A stretch of DNA of 64,000 nucleotides from Urophycis tenuis (lineage: Eukaryota > Chordata > Actinopteri > Gadiformes > Phycidae). Under the pieces are notes generated by a model. That model was not told the origin of the DNA. It worked only from the letters and a program-made list of their open reading frames with translations, and searched no databases. Each line of letters begins with the position of its first letter. Within the stretch, counting starts at the first letter, position 1. This document shows positions 62,668 through 64,000 of the stretch, one piece after another. The position numbers and the translations under genes are program-made. The stretch covers positions 655,001 to 719,000 of the forward strand of contig JAXIVH010000073.1 of assembly GCA_036785325.1 (NCBI GenBank). The letters run 5' to 3'.

Positions 62668-63147
62668 GGGCTCATTTATCAACCGTGCGTACGCACAGAT
62701 TTGTGCGTACTGAGTGCGTACGAACATTCCCACGCAAAGCATGGGATTTATCAACTTGTACTTGTGCGTAGGAACGTGCGTAAATTTAAGCACAACTCTG
62801 ACCATGCGTACACACAAAACCTAGTGGTAGAATAGTAAAACTACTAAGAGAACCCGTTAAGAGTCGCAATGTTCAGCAAACACAAACGTCACACATGTCC
62901 CCTGTATCGTCTAATTAATAACAATTCTCATGTAGTAAGTTAGCAGACATTTTTGAATAATTGGTATGACAAGCTATAAAAGACAGCTGGGACAGGACAA
63001 CCTAAAAAAGATAACTTGAAATAAGGATGATGGCACATCTTGCACTTTTGTAAAATTTAGAGAACCGTGCGCTCCGCAGGGAGCGCGTTTTCAAAGAGCG
63101 TGTGGATTTGCTCAGTCAGAGCACAGAGTGGCTTCTCAGAAGGTACA
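62668..63147 (+). mobile_element. PIF/Harbinger transposon, copy B, 5' part
   Basis: Starts GGGGCTCATTTATCAACC and is collinear with copy A (34561-34712 then 35463-35757), without the solo LTR that splits copy A. It contains the start of the transposase (ATGGCACATCTTGCACTTTT at 63030, then a TAA in place of a codon) and breaks at 63148 where a gypsy LTR is inserted ('gcttctcagaaggtac'). Confidence 0.8.
63030..63147 (+). pseudogene. Harbinger transposase N-terminus (copy B)
   Basis: Reads MAHLALL, a TAA stop, then NLENRALRRERVFKERVDLL and SQSTEWLLRR before the gypsy LTR. It preserves the RRERVFKERVD reading frame that copy A lost by an indel, so the two copies complement each other as evidence for the family's N-terminal sequence. 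It is cut at 63147. Confidence 0.7.
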
Positions 63148-63370
63148 TGTGGTAGACTGAATGACAAGTCTTACATTCATGGTCAACGCCTCTAGGGGGA
63201 GCTACCTGAATATTCTTATGGTATACTCAGGGGAACATGAGATAAAGGAAGATCTAGCCCCGGGCCGGATAGGTTGTTTGGTTGTGGTGTCATGTGGAAG
63301 AATAAATGGCACGGAGCCAAAGAAATACAACCAGTGTGATTATTGATACACGCCACCGTAGGATATCACA
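63148..63370 (+). repeat. Gypsy 5' LTR (223 bp)
   Basis: Begins TGTGGTAGACTG and ends GATATCACA (TG...CA). It is followed at once by 'caattggcgatgagg', the usual primer-binding-site context of fish gypsy elements. It interrupts Harbinger copy B. The 3' LTR lies outside the window. Confidence 0.65.
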
Positions 63371-63496
63371 CAATTGGCGATGAGGATTTAAAGTTTAAAC
63401 AGAGGAGTCACGGAGGAGCGAGCTCCAGTGAATCCAGCAGTTCCAGGAGAACGAAGTTCCCCGCAGCCTCAGGTCTCCCCACCGCGACAAGCAAGG

Positions 63497-64000
63497 ATGG
63501 CGGCTGTAATCGGCTCGGTAACCCCTTTCACAATTCAACTCAGTCTTGGGAAGAGTATAGTGAAATGTTGGACTTTTTCTTTGAAGCAAATGATATTAAA
63601 GAGCCGGAAAAACGGAAGGCTGTACTTTTAAGTGGAGTTGGTGCTACTACTTATAGCTTGCTGAGGAATTTAGTCAGTCCTGAATTACCAAAAGCAAAGA
63701 CGTACGAGCAGCTTACTGCTGAGCTCAAGAAGCACTTCAACCCCACACCGAGTGAAATTGTGCAAAGATTTAAATTTAATTCACGCATACGGAAGAGCAG
63801 TGAGTCAATAGCTGAGTACGTGGCGGAATTGAGAAAATTAGCACTGCATTGTGACTACAAAGATGCATTGGCAGAAATGTTAAGGGACAGACTGGTGTGT
63901 GGAGTGAATGATGACTGAATGCAACGGCGACTTTTATCTGAAACGAAACTAACTTTTGTTAAAGCTTTTGAATTATGCCAGGCTATGGAATCGGCGTCGA
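63497..64000 (+). pseudogene. Ty3/gypsy Gag, N-terminal part, runs off the window
   Basis: The start codon is taken at 63497 (MAAVIGSVTPF), as in related Gag proteins; a small indel near 63525-63535 then shifts into the frame reading TQSWEEYSEMLDFFFEANDI. The capsid-like region follows (LLSGVGATTYSLLRNLV, FNPTPSEIVQRFKFNSRIRK, SESIAEYVAELRKLALHCDY). TGA at 63916-63918 replaces a codon, probably CGA, after GVNDD; coding continues in the same frame (MQRRLLSETKLTF) to the window edge. Gag would form the particle packaging element RNA. Confidence 0.8.

Noticed and set aside
1..64000. tRNA, rRNA or snRNA genes
   Set aside because: No A/B-box pairs in a cloverleaf context or conserved rRNA/snRNA blocks were recognised by eye; a tRNAscan/Infernal run would settle it.

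Overview
This 64 kb window is teleost fish nuclear DNA. It carries Rex1 and Rex3 retrotransposons, several Tc1-like, hAT and PIF/Harbinger DNA transposons, L2-type LINEs, long (GT)n/(CA)n microsatellites, spliced genes, and no bacterial-type operons or compact gene spacing. I cannot name the species. Almost everything recognisable is transposable element (TE) sequence, and nearly every TE coding region is broken. The one host gene I can support is the first coding exon of a Gi-alpha G-protein gene (best match gnai1), minus strand, 24685-24802, with a clean start codon and splice donor. Its intron 1 runs leftwards and may hold most or all of the left 24 kb.

Layout. 1-7.5 kb: a ZBED-type hAT transposon split by an R2-like (restriction-endonuclease class) LINE, a second hAT end, a deleted hAT, an L2 3' end and a dead Tc1. 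7.8-14.9 kb: a ZBED1-like hAT broken by a LINE fragment, a hAT MITE and a minus-strand LINE, then a Tc1 broken by another hAT derivative. 16.3-21.9 kb: a decayed hAT and several Tc1 pieces around a CACTG-ended MITE. 22-27 kb: low-repeat sequence with a long (GT)n tract, gnai1 exon 1 and its 5' flank. 27.1-34.4 kb: a partial ZMYM-type hAT, then an L2 element carrying an oppositely oriented L2 inserted into it. 34.5-39.4 kb: a Gag-like reading frame cut by a PIF/Harbinger transposon that itself received two solo LTRs, a 118-bp MITE and an 809-bp near-perfect palindrome. 40.9-54.5 kb: a ~190-bp tandem array split by a 13-kb hAT, which holds a Rex3 (with two hAT MITEs inside it) and a CR1/L2-group LINE. 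54.5-61.3 kb: LINE 3' UTR, a Harbinger Myb-like remnant, and a minus-strand Ty3/gypsy element broken by Rex1 and by a MITE. 61.8-64 kb: an inverted-repeat element, a second Harbinger copy, and the LTR and gag start of a plus-strand gypsy element.

The value of the window is its stratigraphy. For many insertions both boundaries and the target-site duplication (TSD) can be read directly: 12 bp for Rex3, 10 bp for the R2-like LINE, 8 bp for five hAT-like elements (9 bp readable at a sixth), 4 bp for two solo LTRs, TTAA for the palindrome and TA for Tc1. This lets the order of insertion be inferred. I found no coherent new multi-gene system. The most unusual objects are the long palindrome, the interrupted Gag-like frame, the LINE with an 11-copy tandem repeat ahead of ORF1, and the gypsy-Rex1 chimeric open frame. 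All family assignments come from reading motifs by eye; no database search was run.
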